A stretch of DNA of 64,000 nt, taken from CBDEFX01 sp965237635 (GTDB taxonomy: Bacteria; Chloroflexota; Dehalococcoidia; Lucifugimonadales; CAUZJF01). Below the pieces are notes generated by a model that saw only the letters and a list, made by a program, of their open reading frames with translations, did not search any database and had not been told where the DNA came from. Both the position numbers and the translations under genes were made by a program. Below, in pieces: positions 45,579 through 54,288 of this stretch; the first letter of the stretch is position 1; every line of letters starts with the position of its first letter. The stretch is taken from assembly GCA_965237635.1 (NCBI GenBank), contig CBDEFX010000001.1:372001-436000 (forward strand), read 5' to 3'.

Positions 45579-46661
45579 GTAACTGTTCAGAGTTGAGGGG
45601 AAACGAGCAGGTTGCGGCAGTGGAGGAGTGGGTTAAGGTCGTTGGCCCTCCAGGTGCCAAAGAGGGATGCGAGAGCCATTTTGGTGTTGGTGCCCCGTTC
45701 AGAGCGAGTGCCGCCGCTGATCTTACGGCTGACCACCAGGTGCCGTAAGCTCCGTTCAGCCGCATTGTTCTCGGGTGGCACACCCGGGTGGGAAACGAAG
45801 ACGAACAGTTCCTTGATGAACCGTTCTATGCGCCGGCAGAGCTTGGCTTGAGGCGCAGTATCGTCGTTGGAGAAGGGCTGGCACAGCGACAGCAGAAGTT
45901 TCTCCAGCATCAACTGGTTGGGAGACGCTGACGGGTGTGAGCCAGACGCCGGTCGGCTGCGGGCGTCAGTGCACGCCTTTGCCCGGTCATAGAGTTGGCG
46001 CACCGCTGTAGCCCATAGGGCGAGGCCCATGTCTTGAGGGTACAACGCCTCAAGCTCATTGATGTCCCGCAACAGGTGTACCCAGCAGCGCTGCTTGAGG
46101 CCGGGGTAGTGACTGTATGCAGCGTAGAAGTCACTCACCAGCACTCCGCTGAAGAGTCTGCTCTCGCCCTGACCGGGGGACTCGCCCAACACCTCGTCCA
46201 CCACACCCTTGCCGCGGCCACGGCGTAGGAAGTATCGCTCCGTGGGAGTGCTGAAGGTCCAGACATAGCCGTTGGCCCCATCCTGCCGCCAGCCGGTCTC
46301 ATCTGCATGCACTACCGGAGAGCCACGTATGCGCTCCAGCATCTCAGCCACTACCGGTTGGGCCCGTTGGGCCGTGGCGTGTACTACGTCAATGATGGCG
46401 CCCACGCTCAGCCCCAACTGACGTACCGTTTGCAGGTACCACTGGATGCTCCTCACCGGCAGCCGCCCCTCTTCTCGCAGCGTAACAATAAGGCTCACCA
46501 GGTTGACCCCCAAGCGCCGCCGCCCCATTGCTAAGCCCTCCAACGGCTCTTGAGGCAACCGCCGCTTGTCGCACAGCGGACATATCCGGGCCACAAAGAC
46601 GTGCTCGATCACCTCTGCTGGCACCATCGGAAGCTCGATGACTTCTCGTGTCCGCTGAACC
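45579..46661 (-). mobile_element. IS66-like element 1, 5' part lost
   Basis: The left end starts GTAACTGTTCAG just past the transposase stop, fitting IS66-type GTAA ends. The other end is missing: IS256 copy 3 begins at 46662 and a different IS66-like element lies beyond it. Confidence 0.7.
45587..46661 (-). pseudogene. IS66-family transposase (TnpC), N-terminal part missing
   Basis: About 358 codons remain. They start at VIELPMVPAEVIEHVFVARI with a zinc-like CPLCDKRR, and hold the DDE core: VVHADETGWRQDG, VLVSDFYAAYSHYPGLKQRC and NNAAERSLRHLVVSRKISGG. The N-terminal coiled-coil domain is lost at the junction with IS256 copy 3. An apparent longer frame into IS256 is a chance reading of its opposite strand. 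Confidence 0.85.
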
Positions 46662-48028
46662 GAGGTATCCTCAAAAAGTGTGTGAACAGTCAGGCGGTGT
46701 ACCTTCTCTCTGAACAACACGGGCTCAAGGCCCAAGAGAGGAGATACACCGCCTATGGGAAAGAGAAGCACTAGGAGCAGGTCGGAGTCAAGGCCGGAGT
46801 GGGAGCAGTTGGAGGATTGGGTGCGAGGCCATGTCCAGCGGCTGATCCAGGAGTTGCTGGAGGAAGAGGTGACGGAGTTTCTAGGAAGGGCGAAGTCGGC
46901 CCGCAGGTCTGAGTCGGACAACGAGAGAGGCTATAGGAACGGATACGGCAAACCCCGAAGGCTTACGCTGAGTTCGGGAACGGTACAGCTGAGGAGGCCA
47001 CGAGTCCGCAACACCGAAGAGGAGTTCGAGAGCCGGCTGCTGCCGCTGTTCGTCAACAGGACCAGGAAGGTTGCTGAGTTGATCCCCCAGTTGTACCTAC
47101 ATGGCCTTTCCGAAGGTGACTTCGACCTGGCGGTGCGGGGACTGCTGGGAGAAGAGGCACCGATATCGGCGAGCACGGTAGCCCGGTTGAAGGATAAGTG
47201 GAACGATGAGCTTGCCAATGGCGCGCTAGGCCCCTGGATGACCTGGAAGTGGTGTACATGTGGGTGGATGGAGTCTACGTCAAGGCTGGTCTTGAGCGGG
47301 AGAAGGCGGCGATCCTGGTGGTGATGGCGGCCCTGAGCGACGGAAGGAAGGTGGTGGTGAGCGCGATTCCCGGATACAGGGAGTCCATAGAGAGCTGGTC
47401 CGATGTGCTCAGGGACATGAGGCGCCGCGGGCTGGAGTGCCCAAGACTGGTAATTGGAGACGGACATCTGGGCATCTGGGGAGCTCTGCGCAACGTCTAT
47501 CCTCAGGCGGCCGAGCAACGCTGCTGGAACCACAAGATCCTAAACGTGCTCGCCAAGCTTCCAAAGCGACAACAGGACCAGGCCAAGCTCATGCTGCGTA
47601 CTATCCCCTACGCGCCGACTCGGACAGAGGCTGAGCGGCTCAGGACGGTGTTCACCAGGTGGTGCGGCGACCATTCCTACGAGGCGGCCTCAGAGGCCTT
47701 GGAGCGGGACTGGGACCGCATGGTCACCTTCTATGACTTCCCAAAGGAGCACTGGGGGCACCTTCGCACGACGAACCCGGTAGAATCACCCTTCGCGGCC
47801 CTCAGGCTTCGGACCGATGCCGCCAAGCACTACAAGAGGGTCGATCGGGCGATAGCGGTGATCTGGAAAATGTTGATGGTCGCCGAACAGCGCTTCAGGC
47901 GTCTGAAGGCCCCTGAGTTGATCGAAGACGTCTATCTCGGTGCACAGTATGCGGATGGAATCGCCATTGAATCAACGGCTGAGAAGGTCGCCGCCCGATA
48001 TCGTTTACACACCTATTGACGTAACCTC
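46662..48028 (+). mobile_element. IS256-family insertion sequence, copy 3 (no matching target duplication)
   Basis: 1,367 bp with the usual ends; flanks are GCTGAACC and CTTCCCTC, so no 8-bp duplication. It joins two different IS66-like elements of opposite orientation, pointing to recombination between IS256 copies. Confidence 0.92.
46755..48019 (+). pseudogene. IS256-family transposase (copy 3), frameshifted with altered stop
   Basis: Identical to copy 1 up to KWNDELA, where one C is missing (GCTTGCCAATGG for GCTTGCCCAATGG) and the frame is lost; it resumes in another frame at 47249 with VYMWVDGVYVKAGLE. The normal TGA stop has become CGA, adding RYRLHTY. Two lesions not shared with the other copies mean this one is inactive. 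Confidence 0.92.
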
Positions 48029-49430
48029 CTTCCCTCCCTCTGAGCGCGACGAGCTGATGGGGCTGGTCACGCAGTTGCAAGGGCAGGTTGCGCAGTGAAC
48101 GGCGGCCAAGGAAGAGTTGCACAAGCAAGTCGCCGAGCTCAAGCGAGCAGGAAAGCGCCAGGCGGCTCCGTTCTCCAAGGGTGGGCGAAGCAGCAGACCC
48201 AAGCGTCCCGGCCGCAAGCCGGGTATGGGGTCGTTCAGCTACCGAAAGTCGCCGTCTCCCGATGAAGTCACCGAGCCGCTTGTAGAGGTGGCGGTGGCTG
48301 AGGACACTTGCCCTGGATGTGGAGGCAGACTCGAGCATGAGGGAGTGCGGGTTGTCTACGCAACCGGCATTCCTCCGGTTCCCAGACCCCAGGTGACGGG
48401 GTACCGGGTGCAGATATGTCGGTGCCGGTCCTGCGGCAGGCAGGTCCGAGGGCGGCATCCCGATGTTGCGCCGGACCAGTACGGGGCCAGCGCGCACCGG
48501 GTAGGGAGACGAGTGATGGCGGCGGCCCACGTGCTCCACTATGGAGTGGGCGTTCCGGTACGGAAGGTCCCCGCTGTGCTCAGAGCGCTGACTGGTGTGG
48601 AGCTGAGCCAGGGGGCGATCAGCCAAGACGCGCTGCGACGTGCCAGGGGTGCAGTGGGGGATGCCTACCATAAGCTGCGGGGTTCGGTGCGTGCCAGTCC
48701 ACTCGTCCACACCGACGACACGGGATGGCGAGTGGACGGCGGGCCTGCTTTTCTGATGGCGTTCGAAACGGATGAGGCTACGGTGTACCAGGTTCGTGCT
48801 CGTCACCGCAACGAAGAGGTACGTGAGGTGGTGCCCTCGGACTATGGAGGGGTGATGGTAACGGACCGAGGACGGAGCTACGATGCTCAGGCTCTGTCGG
48901 GGGTGAAGCAGCAGAAATGTCTGGCCCACGTGCTGCGCTCGATCAGTGAGGTGGTCCAGACCAAGAGAGGGAGAGGTCGCAGCTTCGGCAATCGTCTGAG
49001 TCGCCTGCTCAGAGAAGCGATGGAGCTCCGGCAGGCATATCACCGAGGAGAGGCGGCGGACTTTGCCGCCGAGGCCGAGCGGCTGAGACGAGAGGCGACC
49101 TATCATCTCCGCGACCGTCCCATGTCGGATGCGGACAACTGGAGGCTGCAGAACGAACTCGGTTGGCACCATGACCGGGGCAACCTGCTGCGTTTCCTGG
49201 ATGATCCAAGCATTGAGCCGACCAACAACCGTGCTGAGAGAGCGCTCCGTGGGGCAGTGATCGCGCGGAAGGTATCGCACTGCTCGAAGAACGTCGGTGG
49301 TGCGGATGCCTTCTCGGCCTTCACCAGCGTAATCAGGACCCTGGCTCGCAATGGCGGCGATCACTCGCTGGTCAACGGGCTCTGCGGTGTGTTCAGCGGT
49401 GCTCCGGTCCCCACCCCTTCCTTCTGAACC
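48029..49430 (+). mobile_element. IS66-like element 2 (left end truncated at IS256 copy 3)
   Basis: It contains an IS66-type transposase gene. Coding-like sequence (ERDELMGLVTQLQGQVAQ) before the annotated start has an in-frame TGA at 48097. The right end was not located. Confidence 0.6.
48117..49427 (+). CDS. IS66-family transposase (second type)
   Basis: 436 residues, different from element 1. N-terminal coiled-coil remnant (HKQVAELKRAGKRQAAPF), proline/basic hinge (RSSRPKRPGRKPGMG), zinc ribbon (EDTCPGCGGRLEHEG and CRCRSCGRQVRGRH), then the DDE core: LVHTDDTGWRVDG, GVMVTDRGRSYDA, and EPTNNRAERALRGAVIARKV. The upstream in-frame stop removes about 20 N-terminal residues, so activity is uncertain. 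Confidence 0.88.
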   Translation: MHKQVAELKRAGKRQAAPFSKGGRSSRPKRPGRKPGMGSFSYRKSPSPDEVTEPLVEVAVAEDTCPGCGGRLEHEGVRVVYATGIPPVPRPQVTGYRVQICRCRSCGRQVRGRHPDVAPDQYGASAHRVGRRVMAAAHVLHYGVGVPVRKVPAVLRALTGVELSQGAISQDALRRARGAVGDAYHKLRGSVRASPLVHTDDTGWRVDGGPAFLMAFETDEATVYQVRARHRNEEVREVVPSDYGGVMVTDRGRSYDAQALSGVKQQKCLAHVLRSISEVVQTKRGRGRSFGNRLSRLLREAMELRQAYHRGEAADFAAEAERLRREATYHLRDRPMSDADNWRLQNELGWHHDRGNLLRFLDDPSIEPTNNRAERALRGAVIARKVSHCSKNVGGADAFSAFTSVIRTLARNGGDHSLVNGLCGVFSGAPVPTPSF

Positions 49431-49465
49431 CCTCCTCGCACTCCGCTCCGCTAATCAATTACGTT

Positions 49466-49942
49466 TCAGGAGTCAGGTCCAAGGGCCTTCTTGAATGACA
49501 GCTGGCGTGAGTCCGGGAAGCGGGCTGATCCTGACGAGAATCCCAATTTCCGATACAGTTTGATGGCCTCGTGATTGCTCTCGTTCGTATCCAGTTTGAT
49601 GGACCGGCAACCTTTCTCACCTGCCCGTTCGATGGCAAACTGAACGAGTTGAGTGGCGACACCCAGCCCGCGACTGCCAGGAGAGACGTAGAGGTCTTCT
49701 AGTGTCGCTTCCAGACCACCAGTCCAAAGGGAATAGCGGTAACGTTGTTGGATGTAACCAACGGCTTCGCGGGTATGATCGGCGGCAAGAAGGAACTCGG
49801 CCTCTCCTGCCTCCAGCAAGCGTCGGAGATTCTCGACCAGAGCGTTATCATGCGGATAGTCGCGGTGCAAGAGGTCTCCGAACTCGGCAACCAATCGCTG
49901 TAGATCATCAAGATGTGAGAGATCAGCGACGTAGACTTTCAC
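49466..49942 (-). CDS. GNAT-family N-acetyltransferase
   Basis: 158 residues from a GTG at 49942 (VKVYVADLSHLDDLQRLVAE); an ATG at 50029 would add 29 residues of less typical sequence. The acetyl-CoA loop reads LEDLYVSPGSRGLGVATQLV (R/Q-x-x-G-x-G/A), with DTNESNHEAIKLYRKLGFSS at the end. The acceptor substrate is unknown. No strong ribosome site at either start. Confidence 0.8.
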   Translation of the reverse strand: MKVYVADLSHLDDLQRLVAEFGDLLHRDYPHDNALVENLRRLLEAGEAEFLLAADHTREAVGYIQQRYRYSLWTGGLEATLEDLYVSPGSRGLGVATQLVQFAIERAGEKGCRSIKLDTNESNHEAIKLYRKLGFSSGSARFPDSRQLSFKKALGPDS

Positions 49943-50170
49943 GAGGCCAAAATTATAGCCTGTCAGAAGTTGGAAGTGTCGATCAAGCTTATGCACTTTG
50001 GGACGGTGAGGCCGCTCCATCTGTTCCATAGCGTGATACCGACACCAGGCAGAATGCGCTGGTGGTATCGTCCGAAGACCCCCCGACTTGCAAGCTACAC
50101 GCCGTCGAACCAGTCTCGTTGACGGATTGGCAAACCAGGTAGACTTGAAACACCCCTGAGGAGGCTGACT

Positions 50171-50406
50171 ATGAGCGCGGAGGGAGCGCAAGCCCGCACC
50201 GAGTGGTGTCCTCACTGCGACAAGGCCTGGGAGCCTATTTCCAACCCACTGAGCCGGTTCCGAGAAACACCGGCGCAACTGGCGAGCCTAGTGTCCGGTG
50301 TCTCCCAGCCCACACTAGACAAACGTCCCTCCTCTGATGAATGGTCGATGCATGAAGTGGTGGCACATCTTGCCGATGCCGAAGTTGTCCGTGGTTTCCG
50401 CTTTAA
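50171..50406 (+). pseudogene. DinB-superfamily protein, interrupted by IS1380 copy 5
   Basis: About 78 codons read AWEPISNPLSRFRETPAQLA, and DEWSMHEVVAHLADAEVVRG, the N-terminal helices of the DinB/YfiT-like metal-dependent four-helix family, with the first His (MHEVVAHL). IS1380 enters within GFRF. Beyond the IS (52131 on) the frame continues to 52335 as KLTSFLGSSSKVRVKLWLSP but is not recognisably DinB, so earlier damage is likely. GAGGAGGCTGACT precedes the ATG. Confidence 0.7.
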
Positions 50407-52125
50407 CCCGAATCCACCGAAGGAGGGCGTCGGGTTAGCGTCCTGAGGCGGCAAGAAGGTGCTCCTGTGCTTCTGGGATAATGGTTTTGTAGCAAAAAAA
50501 CGGCCCCGGAAAAGGAGCACCCAGTAGATGCTGCCACGCAACCACCCCGACCGGATCCAAATCACCTTCGACGACCGCCGCTTGGTGGCCAATGCCGGGC
50601 TGCTCCTTCCGGCCACCCTGGCGCGGCACCTCGGCCTGCCCGAACTCGTCCGGCAGCGCCTCGACCTGGGCGATGCCCCGGGGCGGGCGAACACGAGCGA
50701 CAAGATGATAACGCTGGTGGCGTCTGCGCTGGCTGGGGGCGACTGCATTGACGACGCCGATGTGTTGCGCACCGGGGGGACGGCCTGCACCCTGGGCGGC
50801 ACGGTCAAGGCGCCATCCACCCTGGGCACCTTCCTGCGCAGCTTCCGGCGGGGCCACGTCCGTCAACTCGACCGGGTGAACTGCGAGTTGCTGGCCCGGG
50901 CTTGGCAGGCCGGGGCGGGACCCGGCGACGGGCCCCTGACCATTGACCTGGACTCCACCATCTGCGAGACCTACGGACTGGCCAAGGAGGGCGCCCGCCA
51001 CCACGGCTATACCGGCAAGCGGGGCTACCACCCGCTGCCGGCCATCGCCGCCGGCACCGGAGACGTGCTGATGTCCCGGCTGCGCGAGGGCCGGGCCAAC
51101 ACCGCCCGCGGCGCCGCCCACTTCCTGCGGGAGACGGTGGGACGGGTGCGCTACGCCGGGGCCGACGGACGACTCACGCTACGGGCCGACAGCGGGTTCT
51201 ACACTCATGGCGTGGTATCCGTCTGCCGCAAGATGGATGTCCGCTTCTCCATCACCATCCGCCAGCACAAAAGCCTGCACAATCTCATCGAGGCGATACC
51301 CGAAGATGCCTGGACGCCGATTCCTTACTGGATGGACGGTGCCGCCGATGTGGCCGAGACCACCTGCACCCCCTTCCAGGCCGAGGCGGACGCCGCGCCG
51401 GTACGGCTCATCGTCCGGCGGGTGAAGCCGACGCCCGGTTCCCAACTGGCCCTCTTCGCCAAATACAGCTATCATGGCTTCATCACCGACCGGGACGGGG
51501 AGTTGCTCGAACTGGAGGCTGACCATCGCCGCCACGCCGAGATCGAGAATGCCATACGCGACCTCAAGTACGGCGTCGGGCTGAACCATCTCCCCTCGGG
51601 CCGCTTCGCCGCCAACGGCGCCTGGCTGGCCGTCCAGACGATGGCCCACAACCTGGCCCGCTGGACGGCGCGGATCGGTCTGGGAGAGCGGATAGCCACC
51701 ACCAAGACCCTCCGGCGGCGGTTCTTCTCCCTGGCCGGACGGCTCACCCGCTCGGCACGCCGGTTGACCCTGCATCTTCCGGATCGCTGGCCTTGGGCTG
51801 AGAAGTTCAGCCGTGCCTTGGCCCGGCTGCGAGCCATTCCACTCCCGGCCTGACGGCACCGTCGGCGACCGACCCACCCACCGGACAACCGAAGATCCCC
51901 GCAGACTCGTGCCAGCCCGGTCCGAGAGAGTTCCCTGCTGCGTATTCTCTCGCCATCCCGCGCATCGCAGCTCCCGCAGACGGCCATAGGGGCCCCTGTG
52001 CGGCGATGAAGACCGTCCGCCGACCTCCCTACCCCAAATGGAACCCAGGCTATTTCCCCTGTAGCTCCCTCACCCCCCTTCCACTTTCCTCACGCCGTCC
52101 ATCGGTGTCCTTCGGTGGATTCGGG
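50407..52125 (+). mobile_element. IS1380-family insertion sequence, copy 5 (matching target duplication)
   Basis: 1,719 bp; TTTAA on both sides (50402-50406 and 52126-52130). The ends are identical to those of the other copies. Confidence 0.95.
50528..51853 (+). CDS. IS1380-family transposase (copy 5)
   Basis: 441 residues, frame intact. It differs from copies 1-3 by a few substitutions in the N-terminal third (KMITLV, FRRGHV, RVNCELL), so it is the most diverged intact copy. Catalytic motifs are unchanged. Confidence 0.95.
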   Translation: MLPRNHPDRIQITFDDRRLVANAGLLLPATLARHLGLPELVRQRLDLGDAPGRANTSDKMITLVASALAGGDCIDDADVLRTGGTACTLGGTVKAPSTLGTFLRSFRRGHVRQLDRVNCELLARAWQAGAGPGDGPLTIDLDSTICETYGLAKEGARHHGYTGKRGYHPLPAIAAGTGDVLMSRLREGRANTARGAAHFLRETVGRVRYAGADGRLTLRADSGFYTHGVVSVCRKMDVRFSITIRQHKSLHNLIEAIPEDAWTPIPYWMDGAADVAETTCTPFQAEADAAPVRLIVRRVKPTPGSQLALFAKYSYHGFITDRDGELLELEADHRRHAEIENAIRDLKYGVGLNHLPSGRFAANGAWLAVQTMAHNLARWTARIGLGERIATTKTLRRRFFSLAGRLTRSARRLTLHLPDRWPWAEKFSRALARLRAIPLPA

Positions 52126-52367
52126 TTTAAGCTCACGTCTTTTCTGGGATCCTCTTCAAAGGTAAGGGTGAAGCTATGGCTTTCTCCAATATCTAGGGCA
52201 TCGATCTGCGAGATCCTATTTTTCTTGGGGAGAAGGTCCCAGTCAAGAGACAAGAGGGTCTCGGATAAAATATCTCAAACTTTGCCTTGGAGGCTTCGGG
52301 GGCTCCCTTCATGTTGGGGAATTCCCTCGGTCTGATTGATGGGTAGCCCTCCTATGCTCCCACGCCT

Positions 52368-53390
52368 TCACCCGCCGATCAGCTCCAGATTCGATACCGA
52401 GGGTTCGATCTCGCCGCTGTAGACGCGAAGCGTCAGGTCGATGATCGCCTGGTTCACGGGAGTCCGTACGCCGACCTGCTGGCCTTTGCGGACGACGTAG
52501 CCGTTCAGGTAGTCGACCTCGATCGCGCGGCCTTTGAGCAGGTCCTGCGTCAGGGACGATAGGCCATGGCCTATCGCCTTGCTCGATTCAATCATAAAGC
52601 TCTCTATCTCTGCCATAGTGGATCGGTCCTCGAGCGCCTGGGCGAACGTGCGGGCCGGCGCGGTGAAGATCGGCTCGACGCTAACACCGTAGGCCTCGGC
52701 CACACCGACCACTTCGGCGGCGATTCGGACCATCAGCGGCCGGACGTCGGGATTGAGCGCCAGCCCGGCAGTCGTCAGCCCGGTGAAGCCTGCGACCGCA
52801 TTGGTCATGGAGTTGAACGCCAGTTTGGCCCAGCGTTCGCCCCAGAGGTTCGTCGTCGTCTTGGTGATTCCGACGTCGCCCATCACCGCGGCGAGCCGCT
52901 CCAGTCGTTTCGTGATCAGACCATTGGGCTCTCCCAGGATGAATGCTGGCTCGTCGATCGAGCTGGTCCGCTCGGGATGGCCGGGCTCGTACATACCGGC
53001 TCCCAGTGTCACGATGCAGCCGACAACCCGCGGCCAGCCAAGAACTTCCGCGACGGCGTCTTCGTTGATGCTGTTCTGTGCCGACACGACGAAGCCACCG
53101 GGCGCCAGGTACGGCTCGATGAATTTGGACGTCCACGATGTCTCGTTTGACTTGACCGACAATATGACGACGTCGAACGCCGGTCGGGCAATCGAGACCT
53201 CGCCGATGTGTAGAGCGGCAGCTTTGACCGTGAACTCACCCTCCTGGGTCGTGACCGTCAGCCCGGCCTCCTTGATCCGCTCGATGCTCGCCGCCCACGC
53301 GTCGATCAGGGTCACGTCGTGGCCCGCCTTGGCCAGGTATCCGCCGATGACGCCGCCGACCCCGCCTACGCCCAATACTCCTATCTTCAT
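52368..53390 (-). CDS. ketopantoate reductase family (PanE/ApbA) oxidoreductase
   Basis: 340 residues. The N-terminal Rossmann motif is MKIGVLGVGGVGGVIGGYLA; the central part has VVILSVKSNET and NSINEDAVAEVLGWPRVVGC; the C-terminal helical domain has ERWAKLAFNSMTNAVAGFTG with the Lys and Asn typical of the catalytic site. PanE makes pantoate for CoA with NADPH, but the family is broad and many paralogues act on other 2-oxo acids. The end reads QAIIDLTLRVYSGEIEPS. Standing near a nucleotidyltransferase, no pantothenate genes are nearby, so the substrate is open. Confidence 0.85.
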   Translation of the reverse strand: MKIGVLGVGGVGGVIGGYLAKAGHDVTLIDAWAASIERIKEAGLTVTTQEGEFTVKAAALHIGEVSIARPAFDVVILSVKSNETSWTSKFIEPYLAPGGFVVSAQNSINEDAVAEVLGWPRVVGCIVTLGAGMYEPGHPERTSSIDEPAFILGEPNGLITKRLERLAAVMGDVGITKTTTNLWGERWAKLAFNSMTNAVAGFTGLTTAGLALNPDVRPLMVRIAAEVVGVAEAYGVSVEPIFTAPARTFAQALEDRSTMAEIESFMIESSKAIGHGLSSLTQDLLKGRAIEVDYLNGYVVRKGQQVGVRTPVNQAIIDLTLRVYSGEIEPSVSNLELIGG

Positions 53391-53421
53391 TCCATCCCTC
53401 GCTTCTTGGCCATCCCCAAGG

Positions 53422-54267
53422 TCACAACTCGTTTCTCCGTTTTGACACGTAGTCTCGAAAGGCCCGCAGGCGGCTCTCGTCCCAGGACAACCCGCCAGTT
53501 CTCATCTCGGCTTCGTGAACAGGCACCTCCGACCGGTAGCTCTGCAAAGCCTGTCGTATCAACTTGCGATGCTCTGAAGGCAGATGGTCCAGCGCCCAAA
53601 CAGCGCCGTCTTCCTTGTTTGGGACCGTACCCTCGCCCTCTTCGAGCACCTGGAGTACCCGGCAGGTGTTCAATATTCCGTAGTGTGGCCCCTCCAGGAT
53701 GTTGTCGCCTTCCAAAATCGAGTCCAGGTCATAGAGGACCGCATCGACGTAGTCTTCGAAGGGGACTGCTCCGAAAACTTCGTGGATAGGTGCTCCGTCC
53801 AATCGTACACCTCTCGCCTTCAAGACCGTGCAGTGGGCGGCCAAGTCTCTATCCGTCCCGTTTCGAGCGTACTCCTGCCTCCCAGCTAATATTCTATCTC
53901 TATGAGTCGAACTGTAGTGGACCTCGTATGGAAGTGGGTGAACGAACTCACGGGCGTTCAATTCCAGGATGACAGAAAGCTCAATGTCTCCGAGGGTGGG
54001 CCGCTTGTCGGAAAGGGAGAGACATAGGAGGGCGAAGCGGCGACGCTCGTCTTCAACAAGCGGCTCCTCCACGACGACAAGGAGATCGATATCGCTCTTT
54101 GCCCGGTAGTAGGACCCGGACGCCAACGACCCATGGAGGTACGTGCCGGTCAGGTTGACGCCAAGGAAGTCCCTGAAGCTGTGAACGGTCCTAGTCACGA
54201 ACTCGCGGATATCGTCATCGCAACGTTCCCATTGCTGACCCACAGGTCTACTCGCTCGCGTGATCAA
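53422..54267 (-). CDS. aminoglycoside-type nucleotidyltransferase (AadA/DUF4111-like)
   Basis: 281 residues. The nucleotidyltransferase motif is YLHGSLASGSYYRAKSDIDL followed by LVVV: GS, then D-x-D. The C-terminal helical half (YARNGTDRDLAAHCTVLKAR, LNTCRVLQVLEEGEGTVPNK, EDGAVWALDHLP) fits the AadA-like C-terminal domain. Relatives adenylylate streptomycin/spectinomycin, but many chromosomal ones have unknown substrates. Resistance should not be assumed. Confidence 0.75.
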   Translation of the reverse strand: MITRASRPVGQQWERCDDDIREFVTRTVHSFRDFLGVNLTGTYLHGSLASGSYYRAKSDIDLLVVVEEPLVEDERRRFALLCLSLSDKRPTLGDIELSVILELNAREFVHPLPYEVHYSSTHRDRILAGRQEYARNGTDRDLAAHCTVLKARGVRLDGAPIHEVFGAVPFEDYVDAVLYDLDSILEGDNILEGPHYGILNTCRVLQVLEEGEGTVPNKEDGAVWALDHLPSEHRKLIRQALQSYRSEVPVHEAEMRTGGLSWDESRLRAFRDYVSKRRNEL

Positions 54268-54288
54268 GAACGTTGGGCCGTCGAGGTG

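Noticed and set aside
45587..46921. 444-codon frame that would start inside IS256 copy 3 and continue into the IS66 transposase
   Set aside because: The first 85 codons are the reverse strand of IS256; the IS66 gene simply lost its 5' end at the junction.
47895..49364. 489-codon minus-strand frame across the second IS66 element
   Set aside because: It is antisense to a clear IS66 transposase and has no domain resemblance.
53422..54267. Calling the AadA-like protein an antibiotic-resistance gene
   Set aside because: The fold is right, but the family includes many chromosomal members with unknown substrates, and the mobile elements nearby do not flank it as a cassette.
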